Source of the DNA: Candidatus Dormiibacterota bacterium
GTDB taxonomy: Bacteria > Chloroflexota > Dormibacteria > Aeolococcales > Bog-877
Direction: 5' to 3'
NCBI GenBank assembly: GCA_030038765.1
Contig: JASHRA010000148.1
Location: 1-23,436, forward strand
Length of the DNA: 23,436 nt
Below, in pieces: positions 1-7,498 of this stretch (position 1 is its first letter; every line of letters begins with the position of its first letter). Both the position numbers and the translations under genes were made by a program. A model generated the notes under the pieces. It was not told the origin of the DNA, searched no databases, and saw only the letters and a program-made list of their open reading frames with translations.

Positions 1-127
1 GATTCCGCGGCGTGCGGGCCAGCTCGCGGCTCAGGAGCTCGGCCCGGGCGGTGCCGAGCTCCAGCCGGGCGGCGCCGCGGCGCAGCTCCCGGCCCAGCTC
101 GCGGCTCAGCTGCTGCTCGGGGTCCAT
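1..127 (-). CDS. Partial ORF downstream of the sigma factor (N-terminal 42 residues only)
   Basis: The gene starts at an ATG at 127-125 on the minus strand and runs off the left edge, so only 42 residues are visible, beginning MDPEQQLSRELGRELRR. The start lies inside the sigma-factor gene, whose stop is at 108-106, giving a 22-nt overlap that suggests translational coupling. The visible part is charged and helical, rich in Leu, Arg, Glu and Ala, with no transmembrane or zinc-finger signature yet. A gene at this position is often the anti-sigma factor, but that is inferred from context only. A 16-bp direct repeat within it (19-34 and 94-109) encodes the same LSREL block twice. The function cannot be assigned. 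Confidence 0.6.
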   Translation of the reverse strand, partial: MDPEQQLSRELGRELRRGAARLELGTARAELLSRELARTPRN

Positions 128-609
128 GACTTCCGGATCGTGCCCAGGGCTCGGCTGAGGCGCGATTTGACCGTTCCCTCGGCGACGCGCAGGGAGCGCG
201 CCGTCTCCTCCACCGACAGGTCCAGGTAGAGCCGCATCACGACCACCTCGCGCTGCTCCGGCGGGAGCAGGTCCAGGGCCTGGCGCAGCTCGACCGCGAG
301 GTCCAGCTCGGCGAAGGGATCGGCCGCAGCGCGTTCCTGGGGCGCGCGGTCGCTGGGCACGGGCACCCTTCGCCGGAGCTGGGAGCGGCCGGTGTTGGCG
401 ACGATCGTCAGCAGCCAGGAGCGCTCCGCAGCGGGATCTCGCAGGGTGGAGCGGGCGCGCCAGGCCCGCACCAGGGCCTCCTGGACGCAGTCCTCGGCCA
501 GCCCTCGGTCGCCGAGCATCAAGTAGGCGGTGCGCAAGGCGAGGTCCCCGTACTGGCTGACCCAGCGCCTGGCCAGCTCTTCCGCGTCACTATCTGGACC
601 CCGCGACAA
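106..609 (-). CDS. ECF-family RNA polymerase sigma factor (sigma-70 family)
   Basis: The 167-residue protein has the two-domain ECF layout. Region 2 lies at about residues 17-80, with the helix around AEDCVQEALVRAWR and the -10-recognition stretch ending SWLLTIVANTGRSQLRRR. After a short linker, region 4 lies at about 110-160, with LPPEQREVVVMRLYLDLS and the helix-turn-helix ETARSLRVAEGTVKSRLSRA. Such proteins direct RNA polymerase to a small stress or envelope regulon and are usually held by an anti-sigma factor. The start is a TTG at 609-607; no ATG or GTG lies in frame nearby upstream, and GAGGA sits 10 nt before it. The gene overlaps the next minus-strand ORF by 22 nt. Length fits the SigE/SigM-like group, but the target regulon is unknown. 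Confidence 0.92.
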   Translation of the reverse strand: MSRGPDSDAEELARRWVSQYGDLALRTAYLMLGDRGLAEDCVQEALVRAWRARSTLRDPAAERSWLLTIVANTGRSQLRRRVPVPSDRAPQERAAADPFAELDLAVELRQALDLLPPEQREVVVMRLYLDLSVEETARSLRVAEGTVKSRLSRALGTIRKSWTPSSS

Positions 610-661
610 GCGGCCTGGTTCCTCGGCGCTAGGGGGTGGGAGCGGCGGCCATGGCGCAGCG

Positions 662-667
662 AGTCTA
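662..667 (-). promoter_or_regulatory. Candidate -10 element for the sigma-factor gene
   Basis: Reading the minus strand, the hexamer TAGACT ends 9 nt before an ATG (652-650) that opens an eight-codon reading frame, MAAAPTP-stop, ending at 629, 19 nt before the sigma start. An inverted repeat GCTGG-gtga-CCAGC (671-684) lies just upstream and could be an operator. No convincing -35 was found. The assignment rests on similarity to the TAGACT/TANNNT -10 elements elsewhere in the window. Confidence 0.35.
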
Positions 668-686
668 GGTGCTGGGTGACCAGCCG

Positions 687-711
687 CCCCTGCCCGGGCC
701 CGGGCTAGGGG
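687..711. repeat. GC-rich inverted repeat (hairpin) upstream of the sigma factor
   Basis: CCCCT, then the perfect 14-bp palindrome GCCCGGGCCCGGGC (692-705), then T and AGGGG fold into a strong stem with one bulged base. No T tract follows on either strand. It may be a second transcription stop between groEL and the sigma gene, or a protein-binding site. Confidence 0.4.
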
Positions 712-719
712 AGGGGCCA

Positions 720-800
720 GTGGCGGATGAGGCGCCGACCGTGACCGGCGCGCTGCTCCTGGCGGCCCTCGCGCTCGGTCCGCACCTCCTGGGCCCCTGA
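720..800 (+). CDS. Possible 26-residue hydrophobic small ORF
   Basis: A GTG at 720 follows a good ribosome-binding site (GGGGAGGGG at 708-716) and opens a 26-codon frame ending TGA at 798-800. The N-terminal part is VADEAPTVTG, followed by a Leu/Ala-rich stretch (residues 11-25) that could insert in a membrane. It sits alone between two hairpins (687-711 and 808-838), in the only gap here without a recognised gene. No homology can be judged at this length. GC-rich random sequence gives such frames easily, so this is only a candidate. Confidence 0.22.
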   Translation: MADEAPTVTGALLLAALALGPHLLGP

Positions 801-807
801 CGTGCGA

Positions 808-838
808 GAGGCGGGGCGGCCCCGGGCCGCCCCGCCTC
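808..838 (-). terminator. Strong GC hairpin downstream of groEL, likely terminator
   Basis: A perfect 14-bp inverted repeat (GAGGCGGGGCGGCC at 808-821 paired with 825-838) closes on a 3-nt loop, 35 nt past the groEL stop. It lacks a U-tract, as is common for hairpin terminators in high-GC bacteria. It would also act on plus-strand transcription leaving the small ORF at 720-800. Confidence 0.65.
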
Positions 839-873
839 CTTGTCCCGGCCTCGACTTCGAGGCCGGTGCGGTC

Positions 874-2481
<1,608 letters not shown>

Positions 2482-2532
2482 TCGTCTCTCCTGTGCTTCC
2501 CCATCCAGACAGCTGAGGTTTTCGCGGCCATG

Positions 2533-2559
2533 TTAGCACTCAGCCCCTTCGAGTGCTAG
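2533..2559 (-). promoter_or_regulatory. CIRCE operator (HrcA-binding site) upstream of groEL
   Basis: The plus strand reads TTAGCACTC (2533-2541), 9 nt, then GAGTGCTAG (2551-2559). This is the CIRCE consensus TTAGCACTC-N9-GAGTGCTAA with one mismatch in the last base. It lies about 50 nt before the groEL start. On the minus strand TAACAT overlaps its groEL-proximal end and is a candidate -10, though no good -35 was seen. HrcA bound here would block groEL transcription until heat stress. Confidence 0.93.
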
Positions 2560-2609
2560 CAGCCCTGGAGGCCAAGTGCCAGCCCCGGCGCGGCCCGCGC
2601 CGGCGCGCC

Positions 2610-2615
2610 GATGAT
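2610..2615 (+). promoter_or_regulatory. Candidate leaderless -10 element (GATGAT-N6-ATG) for the GNAT gene
   Basis: GATGAT ends exactly 6 nt before the ATG at 2622, so transcription would start at or next to the start codon. The same spacing recurs before several other plus-strand genes in this window. No -35 hexamer is visible. Confidence 0.4.
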
Positions 2616-2621
2616 GGGGCC

Positions 2622-3431
2622 ATGGCCGCCCCGCCCGACGCCTGCCGGCCCGCCTTCCGGGCCGCCGCCTCGCCCGAGCGCGTCCGCCTCCTGCACCGCT
2701 TCGTCGCGGCCCAGGGCTGGGCCGGCCTGGCGGCCGGGGACCACGCCCGTCACCTGGCCCAGCAGGGCCTGGCCGAGGAGCGCTTCTTCTGGTGGCTGCC
2801 GGGCCCCTCGGACGAGGTGCTGGCCGTGGCCCTGCTGGCCCAGGGGGTGCTGGGTGTGCTCGCGCCCACCGGGGCGGCCCAGCCGGCAGCCCGCGACCTG
2901 CTCCTGGAACAGGCCCCGCAGCTGCACCGGGTGGTGGTCCAGGAGGGGCAGGTGGACTGCTCCCTGCTGACCGGCTTCGAGCTCCACCGGCGCCTGGTCA
3001 CGGTGGCCCCGGAGCTGTCGCCGGCGCCGCCCGGCCTGCCCCCGACCCGGCCCGCCCGCGGCACCGACGCGCCCGCTCTCTTCGAGCTCTACGACAGCGT
3101 CAGCTGGATGCGGCGGGAGAGCCCGGAGGACTGGGACCAGCTGCTCCGGACCGAGCCGACCTGGGTCGCCGAGATCGAGGGGCGGGTCGTGGCCGCGGCT
3201 CGCTGGAGCCGTAGCTACGGGCGCGCCGTGGAGGTGGGCGGCGTGGCCACCCACCCCGGCTTCCGCCGCCGCGGGGCCGGCACGGCGGTGACCCGGGCGG
3301 CCGCCGCCGCGGCCCTGGAGCAGGGCCGGCTGACGGTCCTGCGCTATGGCGACCCCGAGCTGGCCCCCCTCTACCACGGGGTCGGGTTCCAGCTGGTGGG
3401 GCGGGAGCTGGTCTTCTACCGGGGGGGCTGA
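2622..3431 (+). CDS. GNAT-family N-acetyltransferase
   Basis: The 269-residue protein carries a GNAT acyltransferase fold in its C-terminal half (about residues 145-265). The acetyl-CoA-binding motif A is VATHPGFRRRGAGTAVTRAA, with the R-x-x-G-x-G/A signature near 216-220. It is followed by LAPLYHGVGFQLVGRELVFY, the usual last strands. The N-terminal half (about 1-140) is a separate degenerate region, reminiscent of actinobacterial two-part GNAT proteins whose first domain has lost the motif. The acceptor cannot be told. The frame opens at a GTG at 2553, but that codon lies inside the CIRCE operator, so the ATG at 2622 is preferred. The gene diverges from groEL and is followed 25 nt later by the metallopeptidase. 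Confidence 0.85.
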   Translation: MAAPPDACRPAFRAAASPERVRLLHRFVAAQGWAGLAAGDHARHLAQQGLAEERFFWWLPGPSDEVLAVALLAQGVLGVLAPTGAAQPAARDLLLEQAPQLHRVVVQEGQVDCSLLTGFELHRRLVTVAPELSPAPPGLPPTRPARGTDAPALFELYDSVSWMRRESPEDWDQLLRTEPTWVAEIEGRVVAAARWSRSYGRAVEVGGVATHPGFRRRGAGTAVTRAAAAAALEQGRLTVLRYGDPELAPLYHGVGFQLVGRELVFYRGG

Positions 3432-3444
3432 GCGGCCTCCGACG

Positions 3445-3450
3445 TATGAT
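3445..3450 (+). promoter_or_regulatory. Leaderless -10 element (TATGAT-N6-GTG) for the metallopeptidase
   Basis: TATGAT (5 of 6 matches to TATAAT) ends 6 nt before the GTG at 3457. There is no Shine-Dalgarno sequence in the intervening bases. This is the layout expected of a leaderless mRNA, and it supports the GTG as the true start. Confidence 0.6.
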
Positions 3451-3456
3451 CGGGCC

Positions 3457-4623
3457 GTGCCCGATCTGAAGTCGGTGCTGGGTTGGTCAGCCCTGGCCGC
3501 GGGGGTCGCCATCGCGGCCGAGCGGCAGCTCTCCAAGGCCCTCGCCGACCCCGCCGCCCCGGTCCTGGACTGGGAGCTGGTGCGGCGCACCGCCTACGCC
3601 CGCTGCGGCGGGGAGGGAGCGACCGAGGCGGAGGAGGTCGGGGATGCCTACGACCCCCTGGTCGCCGAGCTGGTCCCGATGCTGGCCGAGGCCTGCAACA
3701 CGCCCCGCCAGGCGGCCGACTTCGGACGTGTGCGGGTGGTCAGCCGCTACGGCTTCATCGACCAGAACCTGGAGATGATGAAGCGGCTGCTCAAGCCTCT
3801 GGTGGAGGGGGAGGTGGCGGCCGGTCGCTTCCGCCCCAGCCCCCTGATGCGGGTCCCCAGCAGCCTCTACGTGGGCGCGCTGCTGGGCTTCATGGCCCAC
3901 CGGGTGCTGGGCCAGTACGACCCGGTGCTGAGCTTCCTGCCCCAGGTCGGGGAGCCCGAGGAGCCGGCCCCGGACCTGCCCACCCCGGCCCTGTTGATCG
4001 TGGAGAGCAACGTGCGCCAGTTCGCGGAGAGCTCCCACCTGGAGCTGGACCCGCTGCGGCGCTGGCTCATGCTCCACGAGCTCACCCACGCCTGGCAGTT
4101 CGAGCTCCACCCCTGGCTCCGACCCCACCTCACCTCCCTGATCCGGGAGCTGAGCCGGCTCCCGGGCCCGACCCAGGTGCTGAGCCCGGAGCAGTTCGTC
4201 CAGACCCTCCGCGGCCTGCGCCCCCAGCTGCTCGCGCTGGGGCGGGTGCAAGCCGTCATGACCGTGCTGGAGGGCCACGGCAACTTCATCATGCGCGAGG
4301 CCGGCCGGCGTCACCTGCCCGACTTCGACACCCTGGACCAGGCCTTCCACCGCCGCCACGAGCAGCACCAGGCGGCGGAGCGCCTGCTGCTGCTCATCTC
4401 CGGCGTCGCCTTCAAGCTGCAGCAGTACCAGCAGGGCGAGCGCTTCCTGCGCCGGGTGCAGGAGGTGTCGGGCCAGCCCGGCCTGGACCTGCTCTGGACC
4501 GGCCCCGACGCCTTCCCTGGCTGGGGCGAGGTGCGACGCCCGGAGCGCTGGCTGGAGCGCCAGGGCCTCGACCGCCGCCCGGAGCTGGCCCCGGAGCGCC
4601 TGCCCCAGGCCCAGCCGGGCTGA
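3457..4623 (+). CDS. Zinc-dependent metallopeptidase, Zincin_2/DUF2342 family
   Basis: The 388-residue protein has the zincin signature H207-E208-L-T-H211 inside MLHELTHAWQFELH, with a downstream glutamate in TVLEGHGNFIM (E272) as likely third zinc ligand. Family hallmarks include PALLIVESNVRQF before the motif and an all-helical C-terminal half. Members are known from Actinobacteria and Chloroflexi, and one subgroup is labelled coenzyme F420 biosynthesis-associated, but no substrate is established. The N-terminus has one hydrophobic stretch (WSALAAGVAIAA, residues 10-21) and no clear signal peptide, so it is probably cytosolic or membrane-linked. Start: GTG at 3457, preceded by TATGAT at 6 nt. 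Upstream in-frame codons lie within the GNAT gene and are rejected. Confidence 0.88.
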   Translation: MPDLKSVLGWSALAAGVAIAAERQLSKALADPAAPVLDWELVRRTAYARCGGEGATEAEEVGDAYDPLVAELVPMLAEACNTPRQAADFGRVRVVSRYGFIDQNLEMMKRLLKPLVEGEVAAGRFRPSPLMRVPSSLYVGALLGFMAHRVLGQYDPVLSFLPQVGEPEEPAPDLPTPALLIVESNVRQFAESSHLELDPLRRWLMLHELTHAWQFELHPWLRPHLTSLIRELSRLPGPTQVLSPEQFVQTLRGLRPQLLALGRVQAVMTVLEGHGNFIMREAGRRHLPDFDTLDQAFHRRHEQHQAAERLLLLISGVAFKLQQYQQGERFLRRVQEVSGQPGLDLLWTGPDAFPGWGEVRRPERWLERQGLDRRPELAPERLPQAQPG

Positions 4624-4626
4624 GGC

Positions 4627-4649
4627 CGGACCCCCCGGATCCGGGTCCG
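4627..4649 (+). terminator. Weak hairpin after the metallopeptidase gene
   Basis: CGGACCC (4627-4633) pairs with GGGTCCG (4643-4649) across a 9-nt loop, starting 4 nt past the stop codon. There is no T tract. It may end the transcript before the next promoter at 4681, but stability is modest. Confidence 0.35.
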
Positions 4650-4680
4650 CGGGCGGGGCGCAGTCTCGCGCGCGCACGCG

Positions 4681-4686
4681 TACACT
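4681..4686 (+). promoter_or_regulatory. Leaderless -10 element (TACACT-N6-GTG) heading the five-gene operon
   Basis: TACACT fits the TANNNT form of high-GC -10 elements and ends 6 nt before a GTG at 4693 that opens a 26-codon ORF. No -35 match is seen about 17 nt upstream. Transcription would start at or beside the GTG. Confidence 0.55.
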
Positions 4687-4692
4687 TCCCGG

Positions 4693-4773
4693 GTGAAACG
4701 CCTCTTGTGGGGGCTTGTACCGGTGCGCCCTGGCGTCACCACCGCCACGGGCGCCCCAGCGGGGAGCGAGTGA
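4693..4773 (+). CDS. Leaderless 26-residue upstream ORF coupled to the PATAN-like gene
   Basis: A GTG at 4693 begins a 26-codon frame whose peptide starts MKRLLWGLVPVRPG and ends GAPAGSE. Its TGA (4771-4773) shares a base with the ATG of the next gene (TGATG), the classic termination-reinitiation junction. GGGGAG, the ribosome-binding site for that ATG, lies inside this ORF. The peptide has a basic-hydrophobic start but no clear function of its own. It may simply recruit ribosomes to a leaderless mRNA and pass them on, or it may act as a regulatory leader. The oxidase at 17834 shows the same arrangement. Confidence 0.5.
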   Translation: MKRLLWGLVPVRPGVTTATGAPAGSE

Positions 4774-6302
4774 TGAGGTCAGCTCACGCCCGGTATCAGC
4801 AGGGGAGGTGGGGGACGAGTGTGCGCCGTTCGCTGGAGCGGCTCCGGCAGGCGCTGACGGCCGCGGCGGGAGGGCCGAGGCTGGCGCCCGCGCTGGCGGG
4901 AGCGGGCCCGCTGGCGTGGCGGGATCCCGACCCGCCCGACGGGTCCCTCCTGATGGTCTTCGGGCGGCGCAAGGAGGAGCCCGCACCCGAGGAGGAGAGC
5001 CGACCGGCCCCGCCGGTGGCGGAGGCCAAGCCGGAAGACGGCGTTCCCCTGCCCCAGGCTGGGGAGGACGGTCTGGAGGCCTCCGACGAGGAGCCGAGGC
5101 CGGACCCGGTGCGGCCCTGGACCCCGCTGGAGCCGGAGGCCCAGGCGGGGATCCCGGACGACCCCGAGCCCGGGCCGGTGACGCTGGCCGAGGACGAGGA
5201 GCAGGACCTGCCGGCCTGGGGTGAGCGCACCTTCAGCGCCAGCCCCGACTCCGCCGCCGCCGCGTCCGACACGCCGCCCTGGGCGGCGCCCGACGACGAC
5301 GATGCCGAGACCTTCACGCCGGCCGTGCTCGATCCCCAGGCCGAGTCCGGGGCGGGCGTGTCCTGGCTCCAGGAGGGTGCCGAGGAGCCGGCCCCCTGGG
5401 CCGGGGCCGAGAGTGAGGAGCCGGCCCTGGCCGGGCCCTCGTTCGGGGCCGAGGGCAGCGGCTTCGAGGAGCCGGCCGAGACGCCGGCCGAGGCTCCCGT
5501 GGAGCCCTTGTCCGCGGTCGAGCCGGAGGCACCGGCGGCGCCCCCGACCTATCTCGAACCAGAGGCCCAGGAGCCGGAGCCCGAGCCGGAATCGTGGGCC
5601 GGCCCGGAGACGGTGGTGGCCGAGACCGTCATCTACCGCGCTCCCACCGAGGTCGCCGTGCTGGCCCCCGAGGGCCCCAGCACCCGGTCCTTCCCGCTGC
5701 CCGAGGGGGAGGTCGTCTTCCGCAACCTGCGAGCCGGCTTCACCGACCCGGCCCGGCTCCTGCGCCACCTCGCCGGCGAGGGCCACACCGGGGTCATGCA
5801 CGTCCAGTCGGCGGACGGCAGCAACGGCTACGTCGTCCTGGTGGACGGCTACGTGGTCGCCGTCGCCAGCGACCGCGGGGGCACGGTCACGACCTCGAAC
5901 CGGATCCAGTTCCCCAACTTCCCCAACAGCCAGGACACGATCAACGTGATCAGCTACTCGCGTCAGATCGCGCGCGGGCTGGCCCTGCTCCTGCACGCCC
6001 CGGTGCGCTTCCAGGGCCTGGGGGCCATGTTCGTCAACCTGGAGGGGCTGCGGAGCTACCTCAGCAAGTACTCCTGCAACGGCGGCCTCGTCGTCCACGC
6101 CCAGGACGGCGTCGGTGTTGCCCTCTTCGAGGACGGCAAGCTGGTCGGGGGCTACGCCAACAACGACGCCCCGACCGGTGACTTGGGCCAGCTGCGGGAG
6201 CTGGTGAAGGACTTGGAGGCCGAGATCGACGTCCGCTTCGGAGGTCCGTCCGAGCTGACCCCGATCCCACTCGACACCCTGCTGGCCGGCTACCCCTTGT
6301 GA
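4773..6302 (+). CDS. PATAN/DUF4388-like two-repeat protein with a long acidic linker
   Basis: The 509-residue protein has three parts. Residues 1-60 are basic; about 65-300 form a disordered Pro/Glu/Ala-rich acidic linker; about 310-509 form a folded domain. That domain holds two related units. The first runs from FRNLRAGF (about 316) through LLRHLAGEGHTGVMHVQ to VVLVDGYVVAVASD. The second runs from FVNLEGLRSYLSKY (about 420) through GGLVVHAQDG to ALFEDGKLVGGY. Both match the helix-strand-strand-(F/V)xDGxxV pattern of PATAN/DUF4388 modules, which link to signalling in other bacteria. The homology is by pattern only. Start: ATG at 4773 with GGGGAG 6 nt before it, overlapping the upstream ORF stop. 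GTG 4821 and ATG 4953 (MVFGRRKEE) are alternatives. Confidence 0.7.
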   Translation: MRSAHARYQQGRWGTSVRRSLERLRQALTAAAGGPRLAPALAGAGPLAWRDPDPPDGSLLMVFGRRKEEPAPEEESRPAPPVAEAKPEDGVPLPQAGEDGLEASDEEPRPDPVRPWTPLEPEAQAGIPDDPEPGPVTLAEDEEQDLPAWGERTFSASPDSAAAASDTPPWAAPDDDDAETFTPAVLDPQAESGAGVSWLQEGAEEPAPWAGAESEEPALAGPSFGAEGSGFEEPAETPAEAPVEPLSAVEPEAPAAPPTYLEPEAQEPEPEPESWAGPETVVAETVIYRAPTEVAVLAPEGPSTRSFPLPEGEVVFRNLRAGFTDPARLLRHLAGEGHTGVMHVQSADGSNGYVVLVDGYVVAVASDRGGTVTTSNRIQFPNFPNSQDTINVISYSRQIARGLALLLHAPVRFQGLGAMFVNLEGLRSYLSKYSCNGGLVVHAQDGVGVALFEDGKLVGGYANNDAPTGDLGQLRELVKDLEAEIDVRFGGPSELTPIPLDTLLAGYPL

Positions 6303-7102
6303 GCCCCCGGGGGGAGCCGGGCGGGCTTGCCGGGGACCAAGACAGCCGGACCCAGTTCTCCCGGGTCGCCGAGGCCTACCGGAGCAGCCCGACCCACTCC
6401 GACCCCGTCTCCCTGGCCCGCTTCATCGCCCTCGCCGAGCTCCGCCCCAACCACGTCGTGCTCGACGTGGCGACGGGCGCGGGGCACAGCGCGCTGGCGG
6501 CGGCGGCCCACGTCCGGCGGGTGGTCGGGCTGGACATAACCCCGGCCATGCTGGACCAGGCGCGCCGGCTCGCCGCCGAGCGCGAGATCCGCAACGTGGA
6601 ATTCGTGGAGGGGAACGCGGAGGCGCTCCCCTTCGCCGCCCAGAGCTTCGACCGGGTGCTGGTCCGCTCCGCGCCGCACCACTTCGGCCAGCTCATCCCG
6701 GCCCTGGCCGAGGCCTACCGGGTGCTGCGTCCGGGGGGCGCCTTCGCCGTCAGCGACTGCTCCCCGCCGCCGGTGGTGCGGGACTGGCTGGCGGTGGTGG
6801 AGGTGGGCCGGGACCCCTCCCACGTCCGCAGCCGCGCCCTGGAGGAGTGGCGGGCCCTGCTGCAGGCCATCGGCTTCACCGTCGAGCACGCGGAGCGGAT
6901 CGAGCAGGAGAAGGACATCCTGGAGTGGTTCGAGATCGCCAGGGTCAGCGAGGCCACCCGTCGTCAGCTCCTCGACTACTACGAGGGCGCGCCCCAGGCG
7001 GTGCGCGGCCAGCTCCTGCCGCAGTGGCGCGAGGGCCGCTTCTACCACCGCTACTGGCATGCCCTGATCCGTGCCCGCCGTCCCCTGGACGCGGGGGTCT
7101 GA
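6299..7102 (+). CDS. Class I SAM-dependent methyltransferase (Methyltransf_11/UbiE-like)
   Basis: The 267-residue cytosolic protein has the Rossmann-type methyltransferase core. Motif I is HVVLDVATGAGHSALA (52-66), followed by the acidic end of strand 2 in VVGLDIT (D79). NAEALPFAAQSFDRVLVRSAPHHF (106-129) and EAYRVLRPGGAFAVSD are the next strands. It transfers the methyl group of S-adenosylmethionine, but the acceptor is unknown. Homologues of this general type act on quinones, small acids or secondary metabolites. The GTG start at 6299 overlaps the preceding TGA by four bases (GTGA), implying coupled translation. The C-terminal part (about 175-267) is helical and probably forms the substrate cap. 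Confidence 0.9.
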   Translation: MSPRGEPGGLAGDQDSRTQFSRVAEAYRSSPTHSDPVSLARFIALAELRPNHVVLDVATGAGHSALAAAAHVRRVVGLDITPAMLDQARRLAAEREIRNVEFVEGNAEALPFAAQSFDRVLVRSAPHHFGQLIPALAEAYRVLRPGGAFAVSDCSPPPVVRDWLAVVEVGRDPSHVRSRALEEWRALLQAIGFTVEHAERIEQEKDILEWFEIARVSEATRRQLLDYYEGAPQAVRGQLLPQWREGRFYHRYWHALIRARRPLDAGV

Positions 7103-7123
7103 GTCCGGGACTGGAGGCGGCGC

Positions 7124-7498
7124 GTGGCTGAGGCCGTCGACCTGAGCGGGGTCCACCGGGAGCTGGACGCCCTGAAGCGCGTCCTGTGCCACTGCCAGCT
7201 GCAGGGCGAGTGTCTCGGCTGCAAGGGCGTCGAGATGGTGCGCCAGCAGCTGGAGGCGGTGGTCTCGGCCGCGTCCCAGCCGGTCCTCCTCCAGGTGGCC
7301 CAGGAGACCGCGGCCCGCGAGATGCTGGCCCAGTTCAGCCAGATGCAGGCCCGCCTGATGGACGACCCGCAGATGCGGGAGGCGGCCGAGGCGGTGCGGC
7401 AGCGGCTCCTCGACGACCCCGAGGCCCGGCGGCTGATCGAGGACCTGATGAGACGCCTCGGCGGAGAGCAGGGCGGCTCCGGGAGCGAGCCGGAGTGA
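7124..7498 (+). CDS. Small helical protein with an N-terminal four-cysteine cluster, function unknown
   Basis: The 124-residue protein is not recognised. Residues 22-33 carry C-x-C-x5-C-x2-C (C22, C24, C30, C33, in LCHCQLQGECLGCKG), which could bind zinc or an iron-sulfur cluster. The rest is predicted long amphipathic helix (residues 36-115) rich in Gln, Ala, Glu and Arg, with repeated DDP segments (MDDPQMREAAEAVRQRL and LDDPEARRLIEDLMRRL). These look like a duplicated helical unit. The tail is short and Gly/Ser/Glu-rich. Start: GTG at 7124, with GGAGG 6 nt upstream and 21 nt after the methyltransferase. Its stop overlaps the lyase start (GTGA). It may be an adaptor or regulator for its operon partners. 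Confidence 0.75.
   Translation: MAEAVDLSGVHRELDALKRVLCHCQLQGECLGCKGVEMVRQQLEAVVSAASQPVLLQVAQETAAREMLAQFSQMQARLMDDPQMREAAEAVRQRLLDDPEARRLIEDLMRRLGGEQGGSGSEPE

Noticed and set aside
2553..2621. GTG start for the GNAT gene inside the CIRCE operator
   Set aside because: It would put the start codon within the HrcA site and add 23 unconserved-looking residues. The ATG at 2622 has the leaderless layout.
3483..4770. Upstream extension of the PATAN-gene frame across the metallopeptidase
   Set aside because: It is the same-strand shadow of the zincin gene, low-complexity Pro/Gly/Arg, with the start at ATG 4773 better supported by an SD and a TGATG junction.
4773..5700. Repetitive-looking DNA in the acidic linker
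   Set aside because: Pro/Glu/Ala codons make the region low-complexity, but no exact tandem repeat unit was found.
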